Of a DNA stretch of 64,000 nt, positions 34,995 through 44,841 are shown in pieces. This DNA comes from QAMH01 sp900556425. Its GTDB lineage: Bacteria; Actinomycetota; Coriobacteriia; Coriobacteriales; QAMH01. Location: the NCBI GenBank assembly GCA_902475535.1, contig CABRZR010000010.1, forward strand, positions 1 to 64,000, in the 5' to 3' direction. The notes under the pieces were generated by a model. The model saw only the letters and a program-made list of their open reading frames with translations. It did not search any database and was not told the origin of the DNA. Both the position numbers and the translations under genes were made by a program. Position 1 is the first letter of the stretch. Every line of letters begins with the position of its first letter.

Positions 34995-35137
34995 CCAGCG
35001 CATATCAAGGTTCTGTGCAGCTTTTGCGCAGGAGAATTAAATTTTGCTTAATCGTTTAATTATGCAGGGTACCTCTCGTGTCATTGGTGGTATTCTTAGC
35101 AGTCACATATTGCCCGATAGAAGAGGTTTGAGCACAG

Positions 35138-37645
35138 GTGACCGATTCGACTAACAAGCCAGAGCCCAGCAAGCGAATGCGACCCGCATCGGGTGCGTCT
35201 GCCTTCAAGCCGACGGCACGCAAGTCGGTGAAGCAACCTGCCTCCAAGCCTGTGCAAACCCCCAAGGCAGAGGCCATTCCCAAGGCTTCGAAACCCGCGA
35301 AGGCGGCAAAAGTTCCCAAGTCATCGAAGACCTTGCGTATTCCCAAGGCCACGCGCGCCTCAAAGATTCCGCGCACGACCACCACCTCGAAGGCGAGCAA
35401 GGCCGGTACGCTCTCAAGCGCGCCGAGCCGTCTCAGCAGCTCGTCCTCTCCCTGGGCTTCGAAGAGCGGCTCGTCTACCACGCAGGGTTTTGACGCAATC
35501 GGCGGTGATCAACAATCGAAGGCTCGTTCGGCTCAGTCCGCGCGCAACGCGTTCGGGCGCTTCTCCCGCACGCAGGCGGCAAGTCCCAATGCCCGTGCAC
35601 GCGAAAAGGGCATGCCCGCAGCACGCACCCCAAGCACCTCGAACGAGTTCATCGCCTATACCAAGTCGCACCTCCAGATCATGATCCCGGTCTTCATCAT
35701 CGTCGCGCTTCTGCTCATATACACGTGCGTCGACATCTTCTCCTCGTTTGGCAGGATTCACCCTGGCGTCTCCGTGCAGGGTATCGAGGTTGGTGGCATG
35801 AGCGTGCAGGATGCCGCCACCAAGATCAACGAGGAACTTTCCCCCAAGCTCTCCAATGCGCACGTGACCATTTATGAGAGTGCCGATATTGCCTCGGCCG
35901 ATGGGGCGCAGATTCCGTCAGGTGGCATCGAGCAAGCTCATGCCGACGAGACGGCGGCGGGCTCGGACATCAACGATGACGGCACGATCGACAAATGGAA
36001 CATAACGGCCGAGACCATCGGTGCCTACGTCGATGGCGAAGCGCTTGCCGAGGAGGCCTATCTCGTGGGTCGTCAGGGCAATTTCGTCGCCGAGCGCTTC
36101 TTTTCCTGGTTCGGCGGCACGCATCTCGACGCCACCGTCTCCGTGCGCGACGAGCGCTTCAATGCACTTGCGACGGAGATCAACCAAGAGATCGGTTTGC
36201 CCATTGTGGATAGCACCATACGCATCGAGGATGGCGCCGTCTCCGTTGCCAACGGTAGCGATGGCTGGTCGGTCGATGCCCCCACCTTTATCAAGCGCTT
36301 CAGTGCGAGCGCGTTCTCGCCCGATAACTTCTCCTTTGTCATTCCGATGAAGACCGATCCGATGCACATCAGGCCGGCCACCGCCCAGAAGGTCGCCGAT
36401 GACGTCAAGGCGGCCATCGCCGAGAACGTCACCATCGTGCATGACCCTGACACCTGGACGCTCGATACCGCAGACCTCGGCGAGCTCATCAGCCTGCAGG
36501 TGCTCACGCCCGACGAAGTGCTCGTCTTCGGCAGCGGCACGCAAAAGGTCGTCGCTGACGGCACGACGGTTTCGAATTACGACACCTCGGCCTGGGTCGA
36601 TCCGGATTCGGGCTATGTCCTGCAGGCATACGTCGATCAGGAGAAGACCGATCGCTATTTGGTCGGCATCCTTGGAGCGGCTGCAACGGGAGGCGCCACT
36701 GACGCCTACTTCGACACGAGCTCCGGCGAGGTAGTGCTCGTCGCTGCCGTCGAGGGCTACGGTCCCGATCGATCCGCCGCAGAGATCGCCTTACAGGACC
36801 TGCTTTTCGGCGAGCCGGATGCCACGACGGCGAGCAGCCGCACCATCTCGCTCGTAGACGTTACCATCCAACCCGAGCTCACCACCGAGAAAGCGCAGGC
36901 CATGGGCATTACCGAGCGCCTCGCAACTTGGACGATTCCGCTGTCGGGCTCCTCGGAGCGCATCAACAACATCAAGTTGCTCTGTCGCCTCATCAATAAC
37001 TCCCTCGTGGCACCGGGCGCGACCTGGTCGTTCAATGGCACCACGGGCGAGCGTACGGCCGAGAAGGGCTTCCAGACGGCCCCCGTCATCGTCAACGGCA
37101 AGCATGAGGACCAACTCGGCGGCGGCATCTGCCAGATCGCGACATGCATTTTCAACGCCGCCTGCTTCTCGGGCCTCGGCATCCAGGAGCGCGTAAATCA
37201 CGACTTCTACATCGCTTCCTACGATGATTACGGTTTCGCCGATGCCACGGTCTCGTGGAAGTCGCCCGATCTCAAATGGGTCAACGACATGTCGACCTAC
37301 GTGCTCATGACGGCAAACGTTACCGATGATAACGTCGTCGTCAGTTTCTGGGGTACCAAGGATGGCCGCACGGTTGACTGCCAACGCGGCGATTGGAAGG
37401 CCGGCGACAAGTACGTCTCGATCACCGAGGTTGATCCCGAGCTTGCCCCAGGCGAGCGCAAGATGACGCAGAGCGGTCAGGATGGTCGCAGCATTGACAT
37501 CCGCTACCTCGCAAAAGCCGCTGACGGTACGGTGTTGCACGATGTCACCTTCCACTCGATTTACTCGGCGCAAAATGAAATCATCACCGTAGGCCCCGAC
37601 ACACCTGCTCCGGCTCCTGCTGCCGATCCGCCTGCGGCCGAATAA
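35138..37645 (+). CDS. VanW-family membrane-anchored cell-wall protein
   Basis: 835 residues from a GTG start. The first 175 residues are a basic, Lys/Pro/Ser/Ala-rich cytoplasmic tail with repeating PKASK/PKSSK-like units. One helix follows (IMIPVFIIVALLLIYTCVDIF). Outside are two PG-binding-4-like domains (about 205-560, each starting near a GGMSVQDAA or VDGEALAEEA segment) and a VanW domain (about 620-770: ATWSFNGTTGERTAEKGFQ, QLGGGICQIAT, YIASYDDYGFADATV). VanW proteins occur near vancomycin-type clusters and in wall assembly; the activity is not defined. Confidence 0.9.
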   Translation: MTDSTNKPEPSKRMRPASGASAFKPTARKSVKQPASKPVQTPKAEAIPKASKPAKAAKVPKSSKTLRIPKATRASKIPRTTTTSKASKAGTLSSAPSRLSSSSSPWASKSGSSTTQGFDAIGGDQQSKARSAQSARNAFGRFSRTQAASPNARAREKGMPAARTPSTSNEFIAYTKSHLQIMIPVFIIVALLLIYTCVDIFSSFGRIHPGVSVQGIEVGGMSVQDAATKINEELSPKLSNAHVTIYESADIASADGAQIPSGGIEQAHADETAAGSDINDDGTIDKWNITAETIGAYVDGEALAEEAYLVGRQGNFVAERFFSWFGGTHLDATVSVRDERFNALATEINQEIGLPIVDSTIRIEDGAVSVANGSDGWSVDAPTFIKRFSASAFSPDNFSFVIPMKTDPMHIRPATAQKVADDVKAAIAENVTIVHDPDTWTLDTADLGELISLQVLTPDEVLVFGSGTQKVVADGTTVSNYDTSAWVDPDSGYVLQAYVDQEKTDRYLVGILGAAATGGATDAYFDTSSGEVVLVAAVEGYGPDRSAAEIALQDLLFGEPDATTASSRTISLVDVTIQPELTTEKAQAMGITERLATWTIPLSGSSERINNIKLLCRLINNSLVAPGATWSFNGTTGERTAEKGFQTAPVIVNGKHEDQLGGGICQIATCIFNAACFSGLGIQERVNHDFYIASYDDYGFADATVSWKSPDLKWVNDMSTYVLMTANVTDDNVVVSFWGTKDGRTVDCQRGDWKAGDKYVSITEVDPELAPGERKMTQSGQDGRSIDIRYLAKAADGTVLHDVTFHSIYSAQNEIITVGPDTPAPAPAADPPAAE

Positions 37646-37708
37646 TGGCATTGCGGGGCGCTGCCCCCGGGTGATAGAAAGTGGCACGATTCCAGGAAGG
37701 CAAGAGGC

Positions 37709-39019
37709 ATGGCGTACCAAGACGAAATAACCCACATGGATCGGGGAAAGCTCGAGGAACTGCAGCTCGAGCGCTTGAGGGAGACCCTCGTCAACTGTTA
37801 CGAGAACATCGACTTTTACAAGAAGTCCTTTGACGAGGCGGGATTCGACCCGCATACCGTCGAGTCGTTCGAAGATCTTCAAAAGGCTCCCTTCACCACC
37901 AAGCAGGACATGCGCGATGCCTATCCCTATAAGCTCTTCGCCGTACCTCGTGAGGACGTGAAGGAAATCCACATGTCGAGCGGCACGACGGGCGTTGCGA
38001 CCGTTTCTGGTTACACCGATGCCGACATCCGCTCCTGGGGCGATTGCTTTGCGCGTGGCATTGGCTACGCAGGCGGTGACGTCGACGACGTCGTGCACGT
38101 TTGCTACGGCTACGGTCTTTTCACGGGCGGTCTCGGTGCGCACTACGGTGGTTTGGCCGTGGGTGCGGAGACCATCCCGATGTCCGCTGGCAATACGAAG
38201 CGCCAGATCAAGGTGCTGCAGTCCATGGGCTCTTCCATCCTGTGCTGCACGCCGAGCTATGCCATGCACATCGCGGATACGGCCATCGAGATGGGTCTTG
38301 ACCCGCGCAAGGACTTCACGCTCAAGGCGGGCATCCATGGCGCCGAGGCCTTCTCGGACCAATTCCGCAAGAACCTCGAAGACAAGCTTGGCTACAAGGT
38401 CTATGACGTATATGGCCTGACCGAGGTCATGGGGCCGGGCGTTGCCATGGAATGCGGCGAGCAAAACGGCCTGCATGTCGCCGAGGACCACTTCTTCGTC
38501 GAAATCCTCGACCCTGAGACCCACGAGCCCGTGCCCGACGGCGAGTGGGGCGAACTCGTCATCACCACGCTCACCAAGGAGGCTTCGCCGGTCGTGCGCT
38601 ACCGCACGCGTGACATCACGCGCATCATGCCCGGCGAGTGCGGCTGTGGTCGCACGCATCGTCGCATCGACCGTCTGCATGGCCGCACTGACGACATGTT
38701 CAAGGTCCGTGGCGTCCAGGTGTTCCCGAGCCAGATCGAGAACGTATGCGCCGCGTTCCCCGAGATCGCGGACTGGTATCAGATCGAGCTCACGCGCGAA
38801 GGTGGTCTCGACATCGCCACGCTCAAGATCGAAATCAATCCCGATTTCCCGATTGACGAGATTCGCAAGATCGAAGAACTGCAACGTCGCATGCAACAGG
38901 CGCTCAAGGACGAGCTCGCCGTCAGCATCAATATAAAGATCGTCGAGCCGCACACCATCCAGCGCTCCGAGGGCAAGGCCGTGCGCATCGTTGACCTGCG
39001 TGATGGGGAGGACAAGTAA
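37709..39019 (+). CDS. paaK: Phenylacetate-CoA ligase family protein
   Basis: 436 residues, the compact PaaK fold. Marks: MSSGTTGVATVSGYT near 90, DVYGLTEVMGPGVAMEC near 240, and VRYRTRDIT and GRTDDMFKVRGVQVFPSQIE near 300-345. It activates an aryl acid (such as phenylacetate or indoleacetate) with ATP and CoA, or runs backward to make ATP. It overlaps the ACT-domain gene by one base. GGAAGG precedes the ATG at 14 bases and AAGAGG at 8. IorAB, which makes aryl-CoA, is 4 kb downstream. Confidence 0.93.
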   Translation: MAYQDEITHMDRGKLEELQLERLRETLVNCYENIDFYKKSFDEAGFDPHTVESFEDLQKAPFTTKQDMRDAYPYKLFAVPREDVKEIHMSSGTTGVATVSGYTDADIRSWGDCFARGIGYAGGDVDDVVHVCYGYGLFTGGLGAHYGGLAVGAETIPMSAGNTKRQIKVLQSMGSSILCCTPSYAMHIADTAIEMGLDPRKDFTLKAGIHGAEAFSDQFRKNLEDKLGYKVYDVYGLTEVMGPGVAMECGEQNGLHVAEDHFFVEILDPETHEPVPDGEWGELVITTLTKEASPVVRYRTRDITRIMPGECGCGRTHRRIDRLHGRTDDMFKVRGVQVFPSQIENVCAAFPEIADWYQIELTREGGLDIATLKIEINPDFPIDEIRKIEELQRRMQQALKDELAVSINIKIVEPHTIQRSEGKAVRIVDLRDGEDK

Positions 39020-39444
39020 TGATTGACCAGCTTACGGTATTTCTCGAGAACACAAAGGGCCGTCTCACCTCACTGTGCCGCGCCTTGGGTGACGCGGACA
39101 TCCAGATGCACTCGCTGGCTCTGGCAGACACGACCGACTACGGCATCGCGCGCATCATCTGCGATGACCCGATGGGTGCGGTCGCAGCCATTTCCGAAGC
39201 CGGATTCACGGCTAACCTCACGAAGGTCGTCGCCGTCGAAGTGCCTGATGTTCCGGGCGGCCTCGCCAGCGTGCTCGACGCGCTCGATAACGCCGGCATC
39301 AACATCGAGTATTGCTATTGCTTTGCGGATGCCGACAAGGGCGCGACGGTCGCTTTCAAGGTCGACGAGTCTGCGATTGGCACACTCGAAGGGGCCGGCT
39401 TCAAGGTGCTTCATCCCGAGGACCTCTACAAGATCGCGCAGTAG
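39019..39444 (+). CDS. Tandem ACT-domain protein
   Basis: 141 residues: two ACT domains (about 4-68 and 70-137), opening IDQLTVFLENTKGRLTSLCRAL and continuing VPDVPGGLASVLDALDNAGINIEY. ACT pairs of this kind often sit next to PaaK ligases and IorAB and are thought to sense aromatic amino acids. The start overlaps the paaK stop (TAATG). Regulation of the ligase by an amino acid is inference. Confidence 0.92.
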   Translation: MIDQLTVFLENTKGRLTSLCRALGDADIQMHSLALADTTDYGIARIICDDPMGAVAAISEAGFTANLTKVVAVEVPDVPGGLASVLDALDNAGINIEYCYCFADADKGATVAFKVDESAIGTLEGAGFKVLHPEDLYKIAQ

Positions 39445-39459
39445 TCGCAAGGGAGATCC

Positions 39460-40875
39460 ATGCAAGTCAGCCCGCATGACATAGGCTCGAAGATGCAGGT
39501 GCTTGCGCGTCAGCGTGGGCACCTGACCTCGCTTGCCGACATCGCGCTTGCGCTCGTGCTTGCGTGCGCACTGTGCCTTGTTGCGCCGGGCACTGCCCAT
39601 GCTGCCATCAACGGAAACGACTACGTCGGACAGTCAACGGTCAACGACCGCGGCATGAACATCACCGAGGCTCCGGCTATCGAGTCTCCCTACGGCATAC
39701 TCGTCGATGAGGACGGTAACGTCCTGTGGGCGCGTGGGCAAGACGAGCATCGCGCGATGGCCTCCATCACCAAGACGATGACGGCAATAGTCGCGCTCGA
39801 AAACGGTGACCTTGACGAAGTCTTCACCGTTTCGCCTCGTGCGGCATCCGTGGGAGAGTCGAGCGCGGGACTGGTTGCCGGACAACAGGTCACGTTGCGC
39901 GACCTCGTCTCCGGTCTCCTCGTTCACTCGGGTAACGATGCCTCCATGGCCATCGCCGAGGGCATTGCGGGTGGCGAGAAGGAATTCGTTCAGATGATGA
40001 ACGCGAAGGCCCAGCAGATGGGTCTCGTGAACACTCAGTTCCAGAACCCGCACGGCCTCGACGCCGAGAATCACTATTCATCTGCCGCAGACATCAGCGT
40101 CATCGTGCGCTATGCCATGCAGGACCCGACCTTCCGCGAGATCGTCGGCATGAAGTCTTGCACGCTCAACCTGAGCGGAGAGCCCAAGGAGCTGCTCACG
40201 ACCAACGCGCTGCTCGCCACCTGGGATGACTGCATCGGCGTCAAGACCGGCTTCACGAACAAGGCGGGCCAATGCCTCGCGGCTGCCGCCAGCAAGAACG
40301 GTGTCGAGCTCTACGCCGTCGTGCTCGATTCCACCGACGAGGTTCAGCGATTCATCGATGCCTACAAGCTTCTCGATTGGGGCTTCACCCATTATCGCCC
40401 GTACACGCTCGCGTCTGCCGGGCAGGTGCTCGTCGATGCCCCCATGAGCGGCTTTCTCGATAAGACCGTAAAGGCGGGCGTCTTGGAGGAAGTAACGGGC
40501 ATGGTCTTCGACTTCAACGGTGACATCGCGATTGACGTGCGCCTCACCGACAAGCCCGATGGCGTTGCCAAGGGAGATACCGTCGGCACCATCACCTGGC
40601 GTCAGGGCGAGAACATCGTCGCTTCGGTTCCCCTCGTCGCGCTCGAGGACAAGATGGGACCGTCACCCGTCACTTCGGTCATTACCTCGCTCGTGCGCTG
40701 CGTCGGCGTGATCACCGGCGACCAATGCGTAGCCCAGAGCACCGTCTACGCGCAGGCGCCCGAAGTCGAGCGTGTGCAGAGCACGGCTGGTCAGGGCATG
40801 AACGCCGAACTTGAAATGGACATTCGCGATTACGTCGCTGCATACAATGCTGCGGTCTATGGTTATGGTTCCTGA
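39460..40875 (+). CDS. D-alanyl-D-alanine carboxypeptidase (S11, DacF-like)
   Basis: 471 residues. A signal peptide ends near AHA-AING (about 47). The penicillin-binding motifs are ASITK (Ser102, Lys105), SGN near 158 and KTG near 262. A C-terminal beta domain (about 315-420) follows. The last 50 residues have no membrane helix, so attachment may be through an amphipathic segment. It trims the terminal D-Ala from peptidoglycan stem peptides outside the membrane. Confidence 0.93.
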   Translation: MQVSPHDIGSKMQVLARQRGHLTSLADIALALVLACALCLVAPGTAHAAINGNDYVGQSTVNDRGMNITEAPAIESPYGILVDEDGNVLWARGQDEHRAMASITKTMTAIVALENGDLDEVFTVSPRAASVGESSAGLVAGQQVTLRDLVSGLLVHSGNDASMAIAEGIAGGEKEFVQMMNAKAQQMGLVNTQFQNPHGLDAENHYSSAADISVIVRYAMQDPTFREIVGMKSCTLNLSGEPKELLTTNALLATWDDCIGVKTGFTNKAGQCLAAAASKNGVELYAVVLDSTDEVQRFIDAYKLLDWGFTHYRPYTLASAGQVLVDAPMSGFLDKTVKAGVLEEVTGMVFDFNGDIAIDVRLTDKPDGVAKGDTVGTITWRQGENIVASVPLVALEDKMGPSPVTSVITSLVRCVGVITGDQCVAQSTVYAQAPEVERVQSTAGQGMNAELEMDIRDYVAAYNAAVYGYGS

Positions 40876-40935
40876 CGTATCGCATTGCGGTGCTAGAATA
40901 GCTGCCATGTGTTTTGGCATTTGAAAGGATGTATC

Positions 40936-41385
40936 GTGCCTGCTTCCAGTTTTGTCTGCCCCATCTGCAATGAGCCCGTCGATGGTTCGCAAACTTCATG
41001 CCCACGCTGCGGCTTCAAGTTCGTCGGGGCAACGCAAACCTTCAACCCCGTCGTGACGCAGGTCGACGAGCAAGTATACGAGCTCGAGAGCTCCACACCC
41101 GAGCTCGAGGTGCTTTCCGGCCCCTACGCGGGGGAGAGCTTCGCGCTTGGTGATGGCACCTTCACCATCGGACGCGACCCTAAGTGCGACATTTTCCTCA
41201 GCAACATGACGGTTTCGCGTCACAACTCGACCATCGTTATCGACGGCGCACACGCCAAGATCATGGATGCCGATTCGACTAACGGTACCTGGGTCGATGG
41301 CAAGATTGTGGACGAGGCGGAGCTCGTACCGGGCACGCATGTCCAGATCGGCACCTTCGACATGGTCTTCAAGCGCGTCAAGTAA
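40936..41385 (+). CDS. FHA-domain protein with N-terminal zinc ribbon
   Basis: 149 residues from a GTG start with GAAAGGA 6 bases upstream. Residues 4-30 form a zinc ribbon (CPIC ... CPRCG). Residues 55-147 are a forkhead-associated domain: FTIGRDPKCDIFLSNMTVSRHNSTI, STNGTWVDG. FHA domains bind phosphothreonine, so a Ser/Thr kinase substrate role is likely. A TAGAAT box at about 40895 may be its -10. Confidence 0.92.
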   Translation: MPASSFVCPICNEPVDGSQTSCPRCGFKFVGATQTFNPVVTQVDEQVYELESSTPELEVLSGPYAGESFALGDGTFTIGRDPKCDIFLSNMTVSRHNSTIVIDGAHAKIMDADSTNGTWVDGKIVDEAELVPGTHVQIGTFDMVFKRVK

Positions 41386-41415
41386 GCCCATAATCGAGCG
41401 GGAATAGAGGTTACC

Positions 41416-43050
41416 GTGCCCATCACCGATTACCTGCGCCATAACGCCGCCGCGTATGGCAACGAGATTGCCCTCGTCGAGATTAACCCCGAGGTTCTCG
41501 AACGCAAGCACGTCACCTGGCGCGACTACGACCTCATCGAGAGCACCGATCCGGAGCCCTATAGGCGCGAGATTACCTGGAGCGTGTTCGACGAGAAGGC
41601 AAACCGCTTCGCCAACCTGCTTCTCTCACGTGGCGTGAAGAAGGGCGACAAGGTTGCCATCCTGCTCATGAACTGCCTTGAATGGCTGCCCATCTACTTC
41701 GGCATACTCAAGAGCGGCGCCACTGCCGTTCCGCTCAACTTCCGCTATACCGCCGAGGAAATCGCCTACTGCATCAAGAAGGCAGACGTCGACATACTCG
41801 TCTTCGGTCCCCAATTCACCGGACGCATCGAGGAGATCGCCTCCGAGATCGCCCACGGCAGGTTGCTCTTCTACGTGGGGGAGGACTGTCCGACCTTTGC
41901 CGAGAACTACCGCGAGCTCACGGCCAACTACCCGAGCACCGATCCGGCTATCCCTCTCAACGAGGACGAGGATGCCGCCATCTACTTCTCGAGCGGCACG
42001 ACGGGTTTCCCCAAGGCTATCCTCCACCATCATCGCAGCCTCACCCAGGCAGCGGAGATGGAGCAGCACCATCATGGCCAGACACACGATGACACGTTCC
42101 TTTGCATCCCACCGCTCTATCACACGGGTGCGAAGATGCACTGGTTCGGCAGCCTCATTTCCGGGTCCAAGGCCGTGCTCCTGCGCGGCGTAACGCCGCA
42201 GAGCATCTTCGATGCGGTCTCCAATGAACATTGCACCATCGTCTGGCTGCTTGTTCCCTGGGTGCAGGACATCTTGCTTGCCATCGAGGAGGGCAAGATC
42301 GATCCTACGGCCTACGAGCTCGATCAGTGGCGCCTCATGCACATCGGCGCCCAGCCCGTTCCGCAAAGCCTCATCAAGCGCTGGAAGGAGATCTTTCCCG
42401 CGCATCAATACGACACCAACTACGGCTTGTCAGAGTCAACCGGTCCGGGCTGCGTGCATCTTGGCGTCGAGAACATCGATCACGTCGGTGCCATCGGCGT
42501 GCCGGGGTATCGTTGGGTTGTCAAAATCTGCGATAACGAGGGCAACGAGGTCCCCGATGGCGAAGTCGGAGAGCTGTGGGTCAAGGGACCGGGTGTCATG
42601 GTCTGCTACTACAACAACCCCGACGCATCCAACGAATCCATCAAGAACGGCTGGCTGCTCACGGGCGATATGGCGCGCAAGGACGAGGATGGCTTCATCT
42701 GGCTCGTCGATCGCAAGAAGGACGTTGTCATCAGCGGCGGTGAGAACATCTATCCCGTGCAGATCGAGGATCATCTTGCAGCGCATCCGGCCGTGAAGGA
42801 CGTTGCCGTCATCGGCTTGCCCGATGAGCGCCTCGGCGAGATCGCCGCTGCCGTGGTCGAGCTCAAACCCGATGTCGAGCTACATGAGGGCGAGCTCGAG
42901 GAGTATTGCCAGGCCTTGCCGCGCTACAAGCGTCCGCGCAAGTACATCTACGCTGAAGTCCCGCGTAACGCGACGGGCAAGATCGAGAAACCCAAGCTGC
43001 GCCAGATTTACGGCGCTGCCAATATCGTCGAGCTCGAGAACGAGGGCTAG
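41416..43050 (+). CDS. Acyl/aryl-CoA synthetase (AMP-binding, ANL family)
   Basis: 544 residues from GTG. ANL motifs: SSGTTGFPKAILHHH near 192 (P-loop), TNYGLSESTGPGC near 336, GWLLTGDMARKDEDGF and RKKDVVISGGENIYPVQIE (hinge), and the C-terminal catalytic Lys in NATGKIEKPKLR. It forms acyl-adenylate and then acyl-CoA in the cytoplasm. Position between an FHA gene and iorA, 19 bases before iorA, suggests an aryl or branched-chain acid substrate linked to the oxidoreductase. Confidence 0.92.
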   Translation: MPITDYLRHNAAAYGNEIALVEINPEVLERKHVTWRDYDLIESTDPEPYRREITWSVFDEKANRFANLLLSRGVKKGDKVAILLMNCLEWLPIYFGILKSGATAVPLNFRYTAEEIAYCIKKADVDILVFGPQFTGRIEEIASEIAHGRLLFYVGEDCPTFAENYRELTANYPSTDPAIPLNEDEDAAIYFSSGTTGFPKAILHHHRSLTQAAEMEQHHHGQTHDDTFLCIPPLYHTGAKMHWFGSLISGSKAVLLRGVTPQSIFDAVSNEHCTIVWLLVPWVQDILLAIEEGKIDPTAYELDQWRLMHIGAQPVPQSLIKRWKEIFPAHQYDTNYGLSESTGPGCVHLGVENIDHVGAIGVPGYRWVVKICDNEGNEVPDGEVGELWVKGPGVMVCYYNNPDASNESIKNGWLLTGDMARKDEDGFIWLVDRKKDVVISGGENIYPVQIEDHLAAHPAVKDVAVIGLPDERLGEIAAAVVELKPDVELHEGELEEYCQALPRYKRPRKYIYAEVPRNATGKIEKPKLRQIYGAANIVELENEG

Positions 43051-43069
43051 ACATTCGAAAGGACACATA

Positions 43070-44839
43070 ATGCAGAAGCTCCTATCGGGAAACGAGGCCA
43101 TCGCCCAAGGTGCCTGGGAAGCGGGCGTACGCGTGGGCGTCGGCTATCCGGGAACCCCCTCGACCGAGACGCTCGAGAACCTCTCTACCTACGATGACGT
43201 GTACTGCGAGTGGTCACCCAACGAAAAGGTCGCCCTTGAGGTCGCGCTTGGTTCTGCCATGGGCGGGGCACGAAGTCTCGCGACCATGAAGCATGTTGGC
43301 GTCAACGTCGCGGCAGATCCGCTTTTGAGCGCATGCAATACCGGTGTCAACGCCGGGCTCGTCATCCTGGCCGCAGATGACCCCTCGATGTTCTCCTCGC
43401 AAAACGAGCAGGACTCGCGCAATTACGCCGCCTTTGCCCGCGTGCCGATGCTCGAGCCGGCCGATAGTGCCGAGGCGTATGAGTTCATCCAGCGCGCTTT
43501 CGAGATTTCCGAGGAATTCGACACGCCGGTCATGATTCGCGAGTCGATGCGCATCGCGCATACCAAGTCGCTCGTCTCCTGCTCCGAGGAGCGTGTTGAC
43601 GTTGAACTGCGCGAGTTTACGCCCGACCCTTCCAAGTACGTCATGATGCCCATGTATGCGCGTGGTCGCAGGCAGGCCGTCATCGAGCGCACGCGCAAGC
43701 TCGTGGAGCTTGCCGACACAAGTGACCTCAACCGCATCGAACTGCGCGACACGTCCATTGGCATCATCGCGAGCGGCGCGGTCTACCAGCACGTGCGCGA
43801 GGCATTGCCGCAGGCAAGCACCTTGAAGCTCGGCCTCTCCTGGCCGCTGCCACCTGCCAAGCTCCGGGAATTCGCCGATGCCGTCGATCATCTCTACGTC
43901 GTCGAGGAGGCGTGTGACTACTTCGCCGAACACGTCCATGCCCTCGGTATCACCACCGAGCAACCACCGGTATCTCCGCTGCCCGAGGCGGGCGAGCTCA
44001 CGCCCGCCCTTATCAAGCAGGCCTTCGGCGCTGGGCTTCCCGAGGTCTATCCGCCCTGCGAGGACTTGCCGCCAAGACCTCCCTCGCTTTGCGCCGGATG
44101 TCCGCACCGTCTCGTCTTCACGGCGCTGCGTGACATGAAGGCCGTTGTGAGCGGCGATATCGGTTGCTACACGCTTGGTGCGACGCCGCCGCTGAGCGCC
44201 GTGCATTCGACCATCGATATGGGCGCTTCGCTCTCCGTCGCCCACGGTCTCGAGCTTGCCGACGTTACCGGGCGTACCAAGCGCCCCGTCGTTGGCGTCA
44301 TCGGGGACAGCACCTTCGCGCATTCGGGCATCACGAGCCTGCTCGGTACCGTCTACAACGCCGGGGTGGGCACGCTGTGCATACTCGATAATCGCACCAC
44401 GGCCATGACCGGCTGCCAGGGCAATCCCTGCAACGGCATCACCTTGCATGAGCAGGTGCGTGGCGCGAATCCCCTCGCCGTCGAGAAAGGCAAGCGACTC
44501 GACATCGAGGCGTTGTGTCGCGCGCTCGGCGTCGATGACGTCCGTAGCGTCGATGCCCAGGATTACGAGGCGGTCAAGGCCGCGCTCAGGCAGGCTACGG
44601 GTACGGATAACCTCACGGTGCTCGTCTTCCACAGCCCCTGCCGCCTCGTCGACCGCTCGCGCGATGCGGTTGCCGTCGTGAACGAGTGCCGCGCCTGCGG
44701 CAAGTGCGTACGCATCGGTTGCCCGGCCATTGGCAAGGACGCCGAGGGCCGCGCGGTCATCGATCCCACCCAATGCATTGGCTGCTCGCAGTGCGTTCAG
44801 GTATGCCCGTTTGGCTGCATCAGCAAGGAGGGGGAGTAA
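43070..44839 (+). CDS. iorA: Indolepyruvate ferredoxin oxidoreductase, alpha subunit
   Basis: 589 residues. Order: pyrimidine-binding half with YPGTPSTETLE and EWSPNEKVALEVALG, then a TPP-binding half with CAGCPHRLVF, GDIGCYTLGATPP and GDSTFAHSGI, and a C-terminal two-cluster ferredoxin domain (ECRACGKCVRIGCP ... CIGCSQCVQVCPFGC). It oxidises aryl-pyruvates to aryl-acetyl-CoA with ferredoxin as acceptor. AAAGGA lies 6 bases before the ATG. iorB starts two bases after the stop. Confidence 0.96.
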   Translation: MQKLLSGNEAIAQGAWEAGVRVGVGYPGTPSTETLENLSTYDDVYCEWSPNEKVALEVALGSAMGGARSLATMKHVGVNVAADPLLSACNTGVNAGLVILAADDPSMFSSQNEQDSRNYAAFARVPMLEPADSAEAYEFIQRAFEISEEFDTPVMIRESMRIAHTKSLVSCSEERVDVELREFTPDPSKYVMMPMYARGRRQAVIERTRKLVELADTSDLNRIELRDTSIGIIASGAVYQHVREALPQASTLKLGLSWPLPPAKLREFADAVDHLYVVEEACDYFAEHVHALGITTEQPPVSPLPEAGELTPALIKQAFGAGLPEVYPPCEDLPPRPPSLCAGCPHRLVFTALRDMKAVVSGDIGCYTLGATPPLSAVHSTIDMGASLSVAHGLELADVTGRTKRPVVGVIGDSTFAHSGITSLLGTVYNAGVGTLCILDNRTTAMTGCQGNPCNGITLHEQVRGANPLAVEKGKRLDIEALCRALGVDDVRSVDAQDYEAVKAALRQATGTDNLTVLVFHSPCRLVDRSRDAVAVVNECRACGKCVRIGCPAIGKDAEGRAVIDPTQCIGCSQCVQVCPFGCISKEGE

Positions 44840-44841
44840 TC

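Noticed and set aside
36791..38953. 720-residue minus-strand frame across the VanW and PaaK genes
   Set aside because: Antisense to two well-supported genes and free of recognisable domains.
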